This document shows, one piece after another, positions 34,240-43,470 of a DNA stretch of 64,000 nt. Within the stretch, counting starts at the first letter, position 1, and each line of letters opens with the position of its first letter. Made by a program: the position numbers and the translations under genes. Source of the stretch: Pseudoalteromonas sp. '520P1 No. 423' (GTDB lineage: Bacteria; Pseudomonadota; Gammaproteobacteria; Enterobacterales; Alteromonadaceae); the NCBI RefSeq assembly GCF_001269985.1, contig NZ_BBZB01000001.1:372001-436000 (forward strand). Reading direction: 5' to 3'. The notes under the pieces were generated by a model. The model was not told the DNA's origin and ran no database searches. It was given only the letters and a program-made list of their open reading frames with translations.

Positions 34240-35018
34240 TTATTGATCAAACTCGGAACATTGAAAATCTAACCATTGCTGATTTTGTTTTGCATATTTT
34301 TTTAGCCACAGCGCTACAGATTGCTCCTCAGAAAAACCATCAGCAGAAACTAAAGCAGATGCTTCTGAAATCATGTCGTTGGTAAAACTAATTTTTTGAG
34401 AAGTGCATAGATGCAGGGTAATTTTGATTCAAGTCCAGGCCAAGCTGCTTTTTTTAATAATGTGCTTTTTGTATTGCCACAATCATGAAGCATTTTTTTA
34501 TTTTGCCCTCAAGTGGGATAAAATTCACATGCTTCTTCATACTCAGGGAATTCAACAAATATACCTTTAATACGCACATCAATCCAATTAGGTGTCCAGT
34601 TAAGTATAACGATAGGTTGATTTGATTCTTGTGCTTGTTTTAATTTTTGCCAAATCGTATTTGCATCTTTTAACCTTTCTATAGTGAAGTTTAATTTAAG
34701 CGCCCTAATTAAATCAGCATCGCGATAATTCCATGGTCCGGTATAAAAAATTCCTTTTTCAGCGTTGTTATCAAGATTAAAAATACTTGCACAATTATTT
34801 AATGCGCGCCAATCTGGTAATCCACTACAGCTTTTTTCTACATACTCTGGATACCACCAATCTTCCCGACCAATAGCTTGATGACTACCAACATCAACAA
34901 TAAAACCTTTATTTACATAAGTTCTAAAGGGCCCTATACGCTCACTTTGCCAAACCTCTACTTGTAAATGAATTAGGCCCTTTCTCAAAGCGACCCACTG
35001 ATCCGTAGAACTGCCCAA
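34240..35018 (-). pseudogene. glycine betaine/proline-type ABC substrate-binding protein, truncated and broken
   Basis: The longest frame (34509-35018) matches an OpuAC-type binding protein from its interior: GLIHLQVEVWQ, PIVILNWTPNWID and IKGIFVEFPEYEEACE are typical ligand-binding and core blocks. A TGA follows at EFYPT. The same frame continues through MLHDCGNTKSTLLKKAAWPG, then shifts frame to give DMISEASALVSADGFSEEQS and ALWLKKYAKQNQQWLDF before the true stop at 34240-34242. The signal peptide and roughly the first 50-60 residues are missing; the 5' end is joined to an unrelated truncated ORF. It carries at least one nonsense mutation, one frameshift and one 5' deletion. Confidence 0.75.
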
Positions 35019-35092
35019 TTAACATAATGACTTAGCTCTTCTTCTTTAAGTGTGCGGCCTTTATATTTTGATAATATTTGGGTTAACTCCAC
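34985..35092 (-). pseudogene. truncated small ORF fused into the binding-protein remnant
   Basis: From GTG 35092, with AGGAG just upstream, the frame reads VELTQILSKYKGRTLKEEEL then SHYVNWAVLRI and stops after 35 codons. The first about 28 residues look like a genuine protein start; the remainder is read out of frame into the binding-protein remnant. This marks the deletion junction. The family is not recognised. It is third in a row of small same-strand ORFs. Confidence 0.45.
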
Positions 35093-35137
35093 CCTAAACT
35101 CCTAAGTACATATTAAATAACTTTATTTTTAAGTAGC

Positions 35138-35398
35138 TTACGCCAGCCAATCACATTTTGTGGGCCGGTAAGTTTGATAATCATATTTCTGATAAATCGG
35201 CCAAATACATTCATAAATATCATCAAAATTACTTACATTTCGTTGGTTGCTATTAATAGCGTTTACCTTCTTCAAACTTATTAATTGATCCATAATTTGC
35301 TCTTTAGTGCCCACAAAACCACCATGAGTTGCATATTGTGCGATGTATTTATCTGCAGCACTACTTACTTGAGCTAACTGTGTTATTAATTTGTCCAC
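35138..35398 (-). CDS. small hypothetical protein
   Basis: 86 residues from GTG 35398, preceded by AAGGGGAA on the minus strand. It is hydrophilic with no membrane segment or signal peptide; the C-terminal half is Tyr- and Trp-rich (FDDIYECIWPIYQKYDYQTY). I do not recognise a family. It is the middle ORF of three small genes on the minus strand (35409-35603, this one, 34985-35092) with short spacing, which look like an operon whose outer members are broken. Its own frame is intact. Confidence 0.5.
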   Translation of the reverse strand: MDKLITQLAQVSSAADKYIAQYATHGGFVGTKEQIMDQLISLKKVNAINSNQRNVSNFDDIYECIWPIYQKYDYQTYRPTKCDWLA

Positions 35399-35408
35399 TT
35401 AATTCCCC

Positions 35409-35603
35409 TTAAGCTAATAATGAAATAAAGCACTTTAAAATTGAAAATCTATCATTATTAAATGCTTCTAAAATTTGTTCACATCATTCTGTACCATATT
35501 TATTTTTTACTTCTTTAAATAACAAACTATAAATAAATTCAGATTGCATATTTGTAAGTTCAAAACTTGGGTCATTTTTTAGTTTTATTGTTATCTTATC
35601 CAT
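35409..35603 (-). pseudogene. small hypothetical ORF interrupted by TGA
   Basis: ATG 35603 opens 39 codons (starting MDKITIKLKNDPSFELTNMQ) up to TGA at 35484-35486. The same frame then continues for 24 more codons (CEQILEAFNNDRFSILKCFI) to a TAA placed 10 bases before the next GTG start. Even composition across the TGA suggests one ancestral gene of about 64 codons with a nonsense mutation. I do not recognise a family. The stretch 35604-35943 upstream is AT-rich, and I see no gene in it. Confidence 0.45.
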
Positions 35604-35943
35604 GAAATACCCATTTATATACAGCTTTGAATAAAGCCTATCGGCTCTATATTTGTTATTTTTCTAAAAGTTTGTTTATTAATACATGAACAGTTTTGAT
35701 TGATAGTTAATAAAAAATGCGGTGGTTGGAAATATTTACACTAAATTAAAGATGTAAAAATTAATAGATACCCAATTCTTAAGTTTTTATCAGTCTCCCG
35801 CTAAAGTTTAACAAACATTTTTGCATGTTTATTTTTATGTAGTGAAAGCAACAAATATAAAACCTCATAAAAAAGGGTGATACAAAACCATAACCATTTA
35901 TTAGTAAACTAGCGCACACTAAATCAACCATTTTAGGTACAAA

Positions 35944-37335
35944 ATGACCACTAACACCTTAGAGCTTGAAGATCAGCCAGAACAATTGCAGTCTCCTTTA
36001 TTAACAGACACTGTTTTTAAACAATTCAGTTTTCTAGCTATTCCAGCTATTTTGGGGATGCTAATCAATGGTATGTATAGTTTTGTAGATGCTTTATTTA
36101 TTTCTCAAGGGATTGGAGCTAATGCCATGGGGGCTGTTTCTGCTGTATTTCCAATTCAAATGTTTTTAATCTCAATTAGCACTATGATAGGTAGCGGAAT
36201 GGCCTCTGTTGTTGCGCGTTATTTAGGTGCAAAAAGACAGCAAGATGCTGATACCGTTTTTTCAACTTCATTTTTATTGGCTGTCATAAGCGCACTTATT
36301 TTTTGCCTATTAATTTATATAACGCGAGATGCTATTTATGAATTATTGGCAGTTCCTGTTGCATTACGCTTTGAAGCTAATAGCTACATTACCCCTATCA
36401 TTATATTTTGGGTGATTGGTTTCATTAGCAACCAAATAACCGAGGGATTTCGTGCTTCAGGAAATCCAAAAGCGATGATGCAGGTACTATCAACAGCTTC
36501 AATTCTCAACATCATTTTAGATGCGTTGTTTATATTTGTATTTGAATGGGGCATAGCTGGTGCTGCTTGGGCAACGATAATTGCAATTACACTAGGTTTA
36601 TTAATGGCTATGCAATTACAGAAAAAAGGGGAAAGCGCGGTAAGATTTAGCTGGTGTAAGCTTATTAGCCCAATAAAGTTTCACCTAAAAATATTAGGTT
36701 TAGGATTGCCTGTATTATTATCCCACGGTGGTTTTTCAGTGACGCTTGCAGTAACCGTTTATTCTATTTCAACTGTATTTATAGGTGTATCAGAGCCGTT
36801 AATCGCTGCACATGGCATATTAATAAGGTGCTTTATGTTCTTGTTTTTACCAATAATAGGCATGATGGTTGCCCTGCAAACCTTATCTGGATATAACTAT
36901 GGCGCAGGTAAATACCATAGGGTAAAACAGGCTTACTTTGTCGCTATTGCAACGAGTACTATTTGGGGCGCAATTGTAACATTCATTTTATGCTTCAATT
37001 CAGACTGGTTACTTACCATGTTTACAGATGATATAGAGGTTATTGAACTTGGTAGTGAGCTAGCACCAATTTGTTTTGCTGGATTCATTACAGCGAGTTT
37101 TTGTATGATGTCTAGTGGACTATTTCAAGGTTTAGGTCGAGCTTTACCGGCAACATTATTAGATGCAGCTAGAACCTATGTATTACTTTTACCATTGATG
37201 TACTTTTTACCAAGTCTGATTGGCGAACAAGGCGTTTGGTTTGCATTTCCTATCGCCGATTTAGCAGGAGGACTATTTGCAGTTTCTTTTTCTTTATTTC
37301 ATTTAAATAAACTAACAAAAGAAACGAAATACTAG
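35944..37335 (+). CDS. MATE family multidrug/metabolite efflux transporter
   Basis: 463 residues with twelve predicted membrane segments and two MatE domains (about 30-190 and 255-415). QFSFLAIPAILGMLINGMYS is the usual first helix and SQGIGANAMGAVSAVFPIQM the following loop; ASGNPKAMMQVLSTASILNI and GAGKYHRVKQAYFVAI are typical conserved blocks. It exchanges Na+ or H+ for an organic substrate across the inner membrane. It lies just upstream of vioA on the same strand, separated by 485 bases and a terminator, so it has its own transcript. Export of violacein or an intermediate is an attractive but unproven role. Confidence 0.88.
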   Translation: MTTNTLELEDQPEQLQSPLLTDTVFKQFSFLAIPAILGMLINGMYSFVDALFISQGIGANAMGAVSAVFPIQMFLISISTMIGSGMASVVARYLGAKRQQDADTVFSTSFLLAVISALIFCLLIYITRDAIYELLAVPVALRFEANSYITPIIIFWVIGFISNQITEGFRASGNPKAMMQVLSTASILNIILDALFIFVFEWGIAGAAWATIIAITLGLLMAMQLQKKGESAVRFSWCKLISPIKFHLKILGLGLPVLLSHGGFSVTLAVTVYSISTVFIGVSEPLIAAHGILIRCFMFLFLPIIGMMVALQTLSGYNYGAGKYHRVKQAYFVAIATSTIWGAIVTFILCFNSDWLLTMFTDDIEVIELGSELAPICFAGFITASFCMMSSGLFQGLGRALPATLLDAARTYVLLLPLMYFLPSLIGEQGVWFAFPIADLAGGLFAVSFSLFHLNKLTKETKY

Positions 37336-37382
37336 ATCGTCATAAAAGATTCATATTCCCACATTTATAAAAATACGCCTTT

Positions 37383-37420
37383 TCTCGATTGTCTTTTGTT
37401 TAAGGCAATCGAGATCTTTT
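37383..37420 (+). terminator. Rho-independent terminator after the MATE gene
   Basis: TCTCGATTGTCTT (37383-37395) pairs with AAGGCAATCGAGA (37402-37414) with one wobble, followed by TCTTTT. It separates the MATE gene from the violacein operon. The remaining 37421-37820 is AT-rich and should contain the vio promoter. Confidence 0.8.
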
Positions 37421-37720
37421 AATGAAATAACACCTTCATTTCTTATACAACCTTCATTGTTAAACGCCGTAACATCAACCCATAACAATAAAAAGCACAA
37501 TAAAAAACACAATAAAAAACAATGCAATAAATATTTAAAATCCGATGTAACATTAATATTAATTCAGGATAGATATATTTAAATAACTTTAAAGTTCAGG
37601 CTAATAAACTTATTTATATAGTCAAAAAAGTACCTTAGTTTTAATACTCAATAATCTCTTTTATATAAAGATACAAAAATAGTACTAATTACACCCCTCT
37701 ATTCCCTATTATAGGAACAT

Positions 37721-37798
37721 ATGTTAATTTACATTCGTTTACACGAGTACCTCTTTTGGGGTCTTGTATTTTACAGGGGTAAACAACAAGCCATTTAA
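37721..37798 (+). CDS. possible short upstream ORF in the vioA leader
   Basis: ATG 37721 opens 25 codons (MLIYIRLHEYLFWGLVFYRG and five more) ending 22 bases before the vioA start. Six of 25 residues are aromatic, including one Trp. AGGAA lies close upstream, but with only three spacing bases. It may be a leader peptide linking vio expression to aromatic amino-acid supply, or chance; I see no clear terminator structure around it. Confidence 0.25.
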   Translation: MLIYIRLHEYLFWGLVFYRGKQQAI

Positions 37799-37820
37799 AA
37801 TTTTTCAGGGAACATGACAT

Positions 37821-39107
37821 ATGTCGAATCAAGAAAATACTATATCCATTGTAGGGGCTGGAGTTTCAGGGATTATGTGCGCGCTTACGCTCGCTAATTT
37901 CCATCTAGGTAGCAAAAAAGTAATTAAAGTTTTTGAACATAAAAAACGTGTCGGCGGCAGAGCGCATGCAATTAAAGTTCAAGAACAGTTTATTGATCTT
38001 GGGGCTGGTCGATTTTCACCACAACTTCATAAAAATATTAATGAATTGATAGCACATTTTAATATTGAACATGAAAGTTTTCCTTTTACACAATTAACAC
38101 GACCACAAGAACTTCATAGTGAATTAAAGGAGATTTTAAACAAATTAAAGCCTTTGTGTGCTGAACACAAAGATGAATCCTTTTTGGATTTTTTAACCTC
38201 TTATTTAGGTGAAGAACAAAGTAAAGATATTATCAATGCGCTTGGATATGATTCTTTATCCTTGCCATTTATCACCCCCAATATTGCTTACGATATTATT
38301 GAAAAGCACCCTGAGATCCAAGGGTTCTCTGATAACGCGGGATATACATGGCGAAACCTTAAGGCCGGATTTTGCACTTTACCTCAAATCTTATATAAAA
38401 AAGCAGTTGAATTAGGTGTTGAGTTTCATTTTGATTATGAGCTTATTACAATTGATACCCATATAAAAAAACCGGCTTTAACTTTAAAAAATAGTGATGA
38501 TGAGATTATTCGAATAACCCAAGGGGATATGATCGTCACATTGCCACCAACAGCAATGAGCAGGCTCAATTGTAACTTTCCGCAAGATTGGACCCATTAT
38601 ACTTATGGTTCTATTCCTCTCTTCAAAGGTTTTCTTTTCTACGATACATCATGGTGGCAAGAATTATCATTAACAGATCATGTCATCATCACCAATAACC
38701 CAATACGAAAGCTGTACTTTAAAGATAATAGATACATCTTTTTTTACACTGATAGTGAATACGCTAATTTCTGGCAAGAAACCAGTCAACATGGCGAAGA
38801 ACATTACTTAAAAACAGTAAAAGAATTGATGGCTGAAGCAATTCAGTGCCACATAGATCAAATTCCAGATCCAATTGAACAGACTCATAAATATTGGATA
38901 CATGGTGTTGAATTTTCCAAAGAGTGTAGTCCAACCCACCCTCTGAGTTTTGTACACAAAAAAAGTAAAATAATTTCCGCTTCTGATGCTTATACACCCC
39001 ACTGTGGTTGGATGGAAGGAGGCATTATGGCTGGTAAAAGTGCGGCCTTAAAACTTCTAAAACGGATTGAAGCTGAAGAAGAAAGCATGACCGATAGTCA
39101 TGAATAA
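37821..39107 (+). CDS. vioA: L-tryptophan oxidase VioA
   Basis: 428 residues (about 418 in Chromobacterium). This flavoenzyme oxidises L-tryptophan to the imine of indole-3-pyruvate, the first step of violacein synthesis. The N-terminal FAD-binding block is SIVGAGVSGIMCALTLANF, followed by HKKRVGGRAHAIKV (GG-R motif); FIDLGAGRFSPQLHKN is the family's substrate-side region, and GWMEGGIMAGKSAALKLL is the C-terminal flavin contact. AGGGAA (37807-37812) is a well-placed ribosome site. It is the first gene of a tight five-gene operon vioABCDE, and identification rests as much on that order as on the sequence. Confidence 0.95.
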   Translation: MSNQENTISIVGAGVSGIMCALTLANFHLGSKKVIKVFEHKKRVGGRAHAIKVQEQFIDLGAGRFSPQLHKNINELIAHFNIEHESFPFTQLTRPQELHSELKEILNKLKPLCAEHKDESFLDFLTSYLGEEQSKDIINALGYDSLSLPFITPNIAYDIIEKHPEIQGFSDNAGYTWRNLKAGFCTLPQILYKKAVELGVEFHFDYELITIDTHIKKPALTLKNSDDEIIRITQGDMIVTLPPTAMSRLNCNFPQDWTHYTYGSIPLFKGFLFYDTSWWQELSLTDHVIITNNPIRKLYFKDNRYIFFYTDSEYANFWQETSQHGEEHYLKTVKELMAEAIQCHIDQIPDPIEQTHKYWIHGVEFSKECSPTHPLSFVHKKSKIISASDAYTPHCGWMEGGIMAGKSAALKLLKRIEAEEESMTDSHE

Positions 39108-39145
39108 AAGTTAAAGAAAATGACAAAAATAGGAAATTACATAAA

Positions 39146-42100
39146 ATGAGTATTCTCGATTTTCCACGAGTTCATTTTAAAGGTGTGGCGCGTGTTAACG
39201 TGCCAACAGCAAACAGAAATATCAATAATACACTCGATATAACAACAAATACTGTTTTACAAAATGGTGCAGCTTTTGATTTAAAACAACACCCAAGTAA
39301 ATGTCATGAATATTTAAAAGCTTTTGAACCTAAATTCAATGCGCAAGGCCAAGAAGATAAAGCAGGACAATTTAATCATGTTACTGGTTATAACATGATA
39401 GGTAATAACCATTTTTCTTGGGAGAATACTTTTGTCACATCGGTTCAATTAAAACATGGCAGTTACCAAACAGATGATCCGCTGGTAGGTAGTAAATTGG
39501 CATTATGGGGTCATTATAATGAGTATTTAAGGACATCTTTTAATCGTGCTCGGTGGGTTGATAACGATCCAACTCGACGAGATTCGGCATTAATATATGC
39601 TGGGCAATTAACTATTAGTGATGGAGATGCGAGTGCGAATACCGCTCATATATTATCTTCAGATATAGATTGCACTCACGGTGTGCGCTGGCTAAACCCA
39701 GGGTACATTGTTAATAAGCCAAAACATTTCATGCAAGATGAAATGGCTGAAGCAAGGTTATTTCAATTTTCAGTGAGTAAAGACAATGAAAACTTTATAT
39801 TTAATCAGCTTAATATTGATTCAGCATTCTTAGAGCAGTTAAAGATTACACTTGAAGATCCTGAGGTACTAGGCTTAACAGTTCAGTACTGTATTTCTAA
39901 TTTATCTCCCCCCAGCCAACCAGATACCCCTGTATTTTGTGATTTACAAGGCACTATCAGTGTGTGGCGTAAACAAGATATGGCAACCAGCCCTACTGGC
40001 AGGATCCTACAACCAGATGATACCTCTCAATTTTCACCAATAGCGGTAAAAATAAAAGATAATTGGGTCAGTTTTAATATGCCCATTAGCATTCCATATC
40101 AAAGTTATGCTGAGGTGTTGCCAGTTCAAAGCGGTCTGCCGCCAAAACTAACCCACAAAGCCGCTCTTGGTGATTTAATATTAAAATCAGATTCAGGAAA
40201 AACGCTCGCTGTTTTACCTGAATCCGTATACCAACAAGCCAATAACAGTACTGGTGTATTTGATGTGCCTTTACTCGTTAATGATGCGCAACTAGAAACG
40301 CAATCACTCAGTTTACAGTCAAATCAGCATAACTGGCATGAAACTGATTGGCACATACAAGCTGAACAGCACATCATCGCAATTGAATCGGCAAATCCTA
40401 AATCTGATTATAAAAGTACACACGCTATCGATGTATTTAGTTATTTCAGAGGTAAACCCCACCCTATTAATAAATTAATTCCTAATATAACAACGCCTAA
40501 CAATTTACGGTGTGATGTTTATATCGAAACTGATAAAAGTGGTAGAGGTCAACTCAATATTGAAAGCTTAGCGCCTGGTAGCGGTGAATTGTTTTTAGGT
40601 GAGCACCATAGCCCAGTACAAGTTCGCATACTCAGTGATGATTGGTCTTTACTCGATGTCGCAGATGAAAATGTAGATTATGATTTCCTTTATCATAATG
40701 TAATGGGCTATTACGAACTACTTTATCCTTTTATGGCTGACAAAGTATTTAGTATGGCCGATAAGTGTAAATGTGAGACTTATGCCCGTTTAATGTGGCA
40801 AATGTGCGACCCTAAAAACCGCGACAAAAGTTATTACATGCCTAGTACTCGAGAAATGTCCTCGGTTAAGTCACATTTATTTCTGAAATATTTAAGTAAT
40901 GTTGAGCAATCAGCAATGCCTAAAGAGCTACCGCCATTAGAGCCCCAGTTTACTGCGCAAGGTAGTATTAAAACTAAAGCTCAGTTAATAAGCAAGCTAC
41001 GTGATGCGGTAGATTTAGAGTTATCGATTATGTTGCAATATCTTTATAGCGCCTATTCGTTACCTACCTATGCTGCAGGGGAGCAATATGTAGAGTCAGA
41101 ACGTTGGACACAAGCTCAGTTAGAGTTAGTTAACGGTTCCAAGGAAAGGCGAAAAAACAGTGGTTGGCGAGGTGCTATTTTAGAGATCGCCCATGAAGAA
41201 ATGATACATTATTTGGTCATCAATAATATCTTGATGTCTCTAGGTGAGCCTTTCTACCCTGGAGAGCCTGTTTTTGCACAAGCCGCCAAAGAGAAGTTTG
41301 GCTTAGATACTGAATTTTCTTTTGAGCCTTTTTCTGAGCATATTATTGCTAAGTTTGTCCGCTTTGAATGGCCTCATTTCTTTCCTTCTGTTGGTAAGTC
41401 GATAGCCGATTTTTATAACGAAATTCGTATTGCTATCAACGAAATACCCGACTTATATACCCAAGACATGAATAAGCAAGGTGGTGAACATCACTTATTT
41501 TTAAACGAAATAATAAACCGTGCTTATCCTAATTATCAGTTTGAAGTTTATGATAAAGAAACTGCATTATTTGCTATCGACTTTGTTACCGAGCAAGGTG
41601 AAGGCGCTAGTGCTGATTCTCCACAATTTGAACATAGCCATTTTAACCGCTTAAGATCTATATCTAAAAACCTCACTCTTAGCGACATTCCTTTTGAACC
41701 TGCTTATCCCGTTTTAAAAAATCCAGTGATAAGTCAGCGAGCAGGGTGCAATGTTGTTACAAACCCGAATGCCAGAGCTTTAATGACGCTTTATCAAGGT
41801 TGTCATGAACTGATGTTTAAAATGATGATGCAACATTTTGCACAAACTTCAAAAGGGAGTATGCGTCGATCTCGATTAATGAATGCCGCTATAGATTTAA
41901 TGACAGGTATTTTAAGGCCTTTATCAGTGCACCTTATGACTTTACCGTCTGGAACTGCAGGTCGAAATGCAGGTCCCCCACTACCTCAAGCTATTAAATT
42001 TAAAGCGACATCAAATTACGAAAAAGGCTGCCTTGCATTAGCGCAAGCGTGTAAAGAACTTGCTGAAACAGCCAAAGAAATAAAAGCAACCCCACCAGAA

Positions 42101-42178
42101 ACACAAATAGAATTACTTGAGTTTTATCAAAAACAAATGACTGAACTCGCAACAAATAAATTATCAAGGGAAGGTTAA
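39146..42178 (+). CDS. vioB: iminophenyl-pyruvate (indole-3-pyruvate imine) dimer synthase VioB
   Basis: 1010 residues (about 998 in Chromobacterium). VioB is a haem protein that couples two indole-3-pyruvate imine molecules; VioE then acts on the product. The start SILDFPRVHFKGVARVNVPT is characteristic of the VioB/RebD family. The C-terminal half holds a ferritin-like segment: LRDAVDLELSIMLQYLYSAY near residue 625, EIAHEEMIHYLVINNILMSL near 690. The gene starts 38 bases after vioA and ends with TAA two bases before the vioC ATG. No frameshift was seen over its full length. Confidence 0.96.
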   Translation: MSILDFPRVHFKGVARVNVPTANRNINNTLDITTNTVLQNGAAFDLKQHPSKCHEYLKAFEPKFNAQGQEDKAGQFNHVTGYNMIGNNHFSWENTFVTSVQLKHGSYQTDDPLVGSKLALWGHYNEYLRTSFNRARWVDNDPTRRDSALIYAGQLTISDGDASANTAHILSSDIDCTHGVRWLNPGYIVNKPKHFMQDEMAEARLFQFSVSKDNENFIFNQLNIDSAFLEQLKITLEDPEVLGLTVQYCISNLSPPSQPDTPVFCDLQGTISVWRKQDMATSPTGRILQPDDTSQFSPIAVKIKDNWVSFNMPISIPYQSYAEVLPVQSGLPPKLTHKAALGDLILKSDSGKTLAVLPESVYQQANNSTGVFDVPLLVNDAQLETQSLSLQSNQHNWHETDWHIQAEQHIIAIESANPKSDYKSTHAIDVFSYFRGKPHPINKLIPNITTPNNLRCDVYIETDKSGRGQLNIESLAPGSGELFLGEHHSPVQVRILSDDWSLLDVADENVDYDFLYHNVMGYYELLYPFMADKVFSMADKCKCETYARLMWQMCDPKNRDKSYYMPSTREMSSVKSHLFLKYLSNVEQSAMPKELPPLEPQFTAQGSIKTKAQLISKLRDAVDLELSIMLQYLYSAYSLPTYAAGEQYVESERWTQAQLELVNGSKERRKNSGWRGAILEIAHEEMIHYLVINNILMSLGEPFYPGEPVFAQAAKEKFGLDTEFSFEPFSEHIIAKFVRFEWPHFFPSVGKSIADFYNEIRIAINEIPDLYTQDMNKQGGEHHLFLNEIINRAYPNYQFEVYDKETALFAIDFVTEQGEGASADSPQFEHSHFNRLRSISKNLTLSDIPFEPAYPVLKNPVISQRAGCNVVTNPNARALMTLYQGCHELMFKMMMQHFAQTSKGSMRRSRLMNAAIDLMTGILRPLSVHLMTLPSGTAGRNAGPPLPQAIKFKATSNYEKGCLALAQACKELAETAKEIKATPPETQIELLEFYQKQMTELATNKLSREG

Positions 42179-42180
42179 TA

Positions 42181-43470
42181 ATGAAAAAAATAATCCTTGT
42201 TGGCGGCGGTCTAGCTGGCAGTCTTACAGCAATATTTTTAGCGAGAAAAGGACTCGAAATTCATGTTATTGAAAAGCGAGGAAATCCTTTACTCGATCAA
42301 AGTGATTACATAGACCAAGTTAGCTCAAGGGCAATAGGTGTCAGTATGACTGTCCGTGGCATAGAGGCTGTTGTTGAAGCTGGCATTCCACTTAAAGAGC
42401 TTCAAGCCTGTGGTATAGAAGTATCAGGTATGTCTTTATTTGTTGCCGGTAAAAATAAAATAAGAGAACTCCCTCCATTAGATAAGTTAAAACCATTGTC
42501 TCTTAGTCGCAGTGCTTTTCAGTTATTACTCAATAAATATGCAGAAAAAGCAGGCGTTAATTACCATTACAACCAGCGCTGCATTGAAGTTAATTTAAAT
42601 AAATGTCACCTGTTAACTAAAGATTTAAATGATAATTTTATTGAGCACTCAGGTGACTTATTAATTGGTGCGGATGGCGCACGCTCTTGTGTAAGAGATG
42701 CCATGCAAACTCACTGTCGACGATTTGAATTTGAGCAAACATTTTTTAAACATGGGTATAAAACCTTAGTTATTCCAGATGCTAAAAAAGTCGGCTTAAG
42801 GCCTGATCTTTTACACTTTTTTGGCATGGACTCTCATGGTCAATTTGCAGGTAGGGCAGCAACGATCCCTGATGGCAGTATCAGCTTCGCGGTTTGCCTA
42901 CCCTTTAAAGGAAAAGTAAGTCTACATACAGATGATAAAGTCGCCATGCGAGAATTTTTTGACCGATATTACTCTATGGTACCTAAACATATTCGCCAAG
43001 AGTTACTAGAACAATTTATGGTTAAGCCGAGTAATGATCTTATTAATGTGCGCTCATCTACTTTTCACTATAAAGATAAAGCCTTACTGATTGGCGACTC
43101 TGCGCATGCAACAGCGCCATTTTTAGGTCAAGGCATGAATATGGCTCTTGAAGACGCTTATGTTTTATCATGCTTATTTGATAAATATGATGCTAATTTA
43201 AGTAAAATTTTACCTGACTTTACAACCTTACGAAAAGTAGAAGCCGATGCAATGCAAGACATGGCAAGAGCAAATTATGAAGTATTAAGTTGTTCAAACC
43301 CTATTTTCTTCCTAAGAGCCAGATACTTACGTTATATGGGTCAAAAACTTCCAAAGCTTTACCCGCCAGATATGGCAGAGAAATTATATTTCACTTCAAT
43401 GAAATACAGCAAAATTAGACACTTTCAACAAAAACAAAATGTTTGGTACAAAATAGGGAGATTAAATTAA
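42181..43470 (+). CDS. vioC: violacein/deoxyviolacein monooxygenase VioC
   Basis: 429 residues, the same length as the Chromobacterium enzyme. It is an FAD-dependent aromatic monooxygenase that hydroxylates the oxindole position in the last enzymatic steps. The N-terminal Rossmann motif is ILVGGGLAGSLTAIFLARKG, LIGADGARSCVRDAM is the DG fingerprint near residue 162, and LLIGDSAHATAPFLGQGMNM the GD motif near 300. Its TAA overlaps the vioD ATG by one base, so translation is coupled. Confidence 0.95.
   Translation: MKKIILVGGGLAGSLTAIFLARKGLEIHVIEKRGNPLLDQSDYIDQVSSRAIGVSMTVRGIEAVVEAGIPLKELQACGIEVSGMSLFVAGKNKIRELPPLDKLKPLSLSRSAFQLLLNKYAEKAGVNYHYNQRCIEVNLNKCHLLTKDLNDNFIEHSGDLLIGADGARSCVRDAMQTHCRRFEFEQTFFKHGYKTLVIPDAKKVGLRPDLLHFFGMDSHGQFAGRAATIPDGSISFAVCLPFKGKVSLHTDDKVAMREFFDRYYSMVPKHIRQELLEQFMVKPSNDLINVRSSTFHYKDKALLIGDSAHATAPFLGQGMNMALEDAYVLSCLFDKYDANLSKILPDFTTLRKVEADAMQDMARANYEVLSCSNPIFFLRARYLRYMGQKLPKLYPPDMAEKLYFTSMKYSKIRHFQQKQNVWYKIGRLN

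Noticed and set aside
35484..35486. In-frame TGA followed by TGT in a small ORF, possibly selenocysteine
   Set aside because: No enzyme family with a selenocysteine site is recognisable, no SECIS-like hairpin was evident after the TGA, and neighbouring genes are also broken; a nonsense mutation is simpler.
37690..37820. lux-box-like or other quorum-sensing operator upstream of vioA
   Set aside because: TTCC...GGAA and ACCCCT/AGGGGT elements are imperfect and do not match a LuxR-type consensus; no luxI/luxR gene is in the window.
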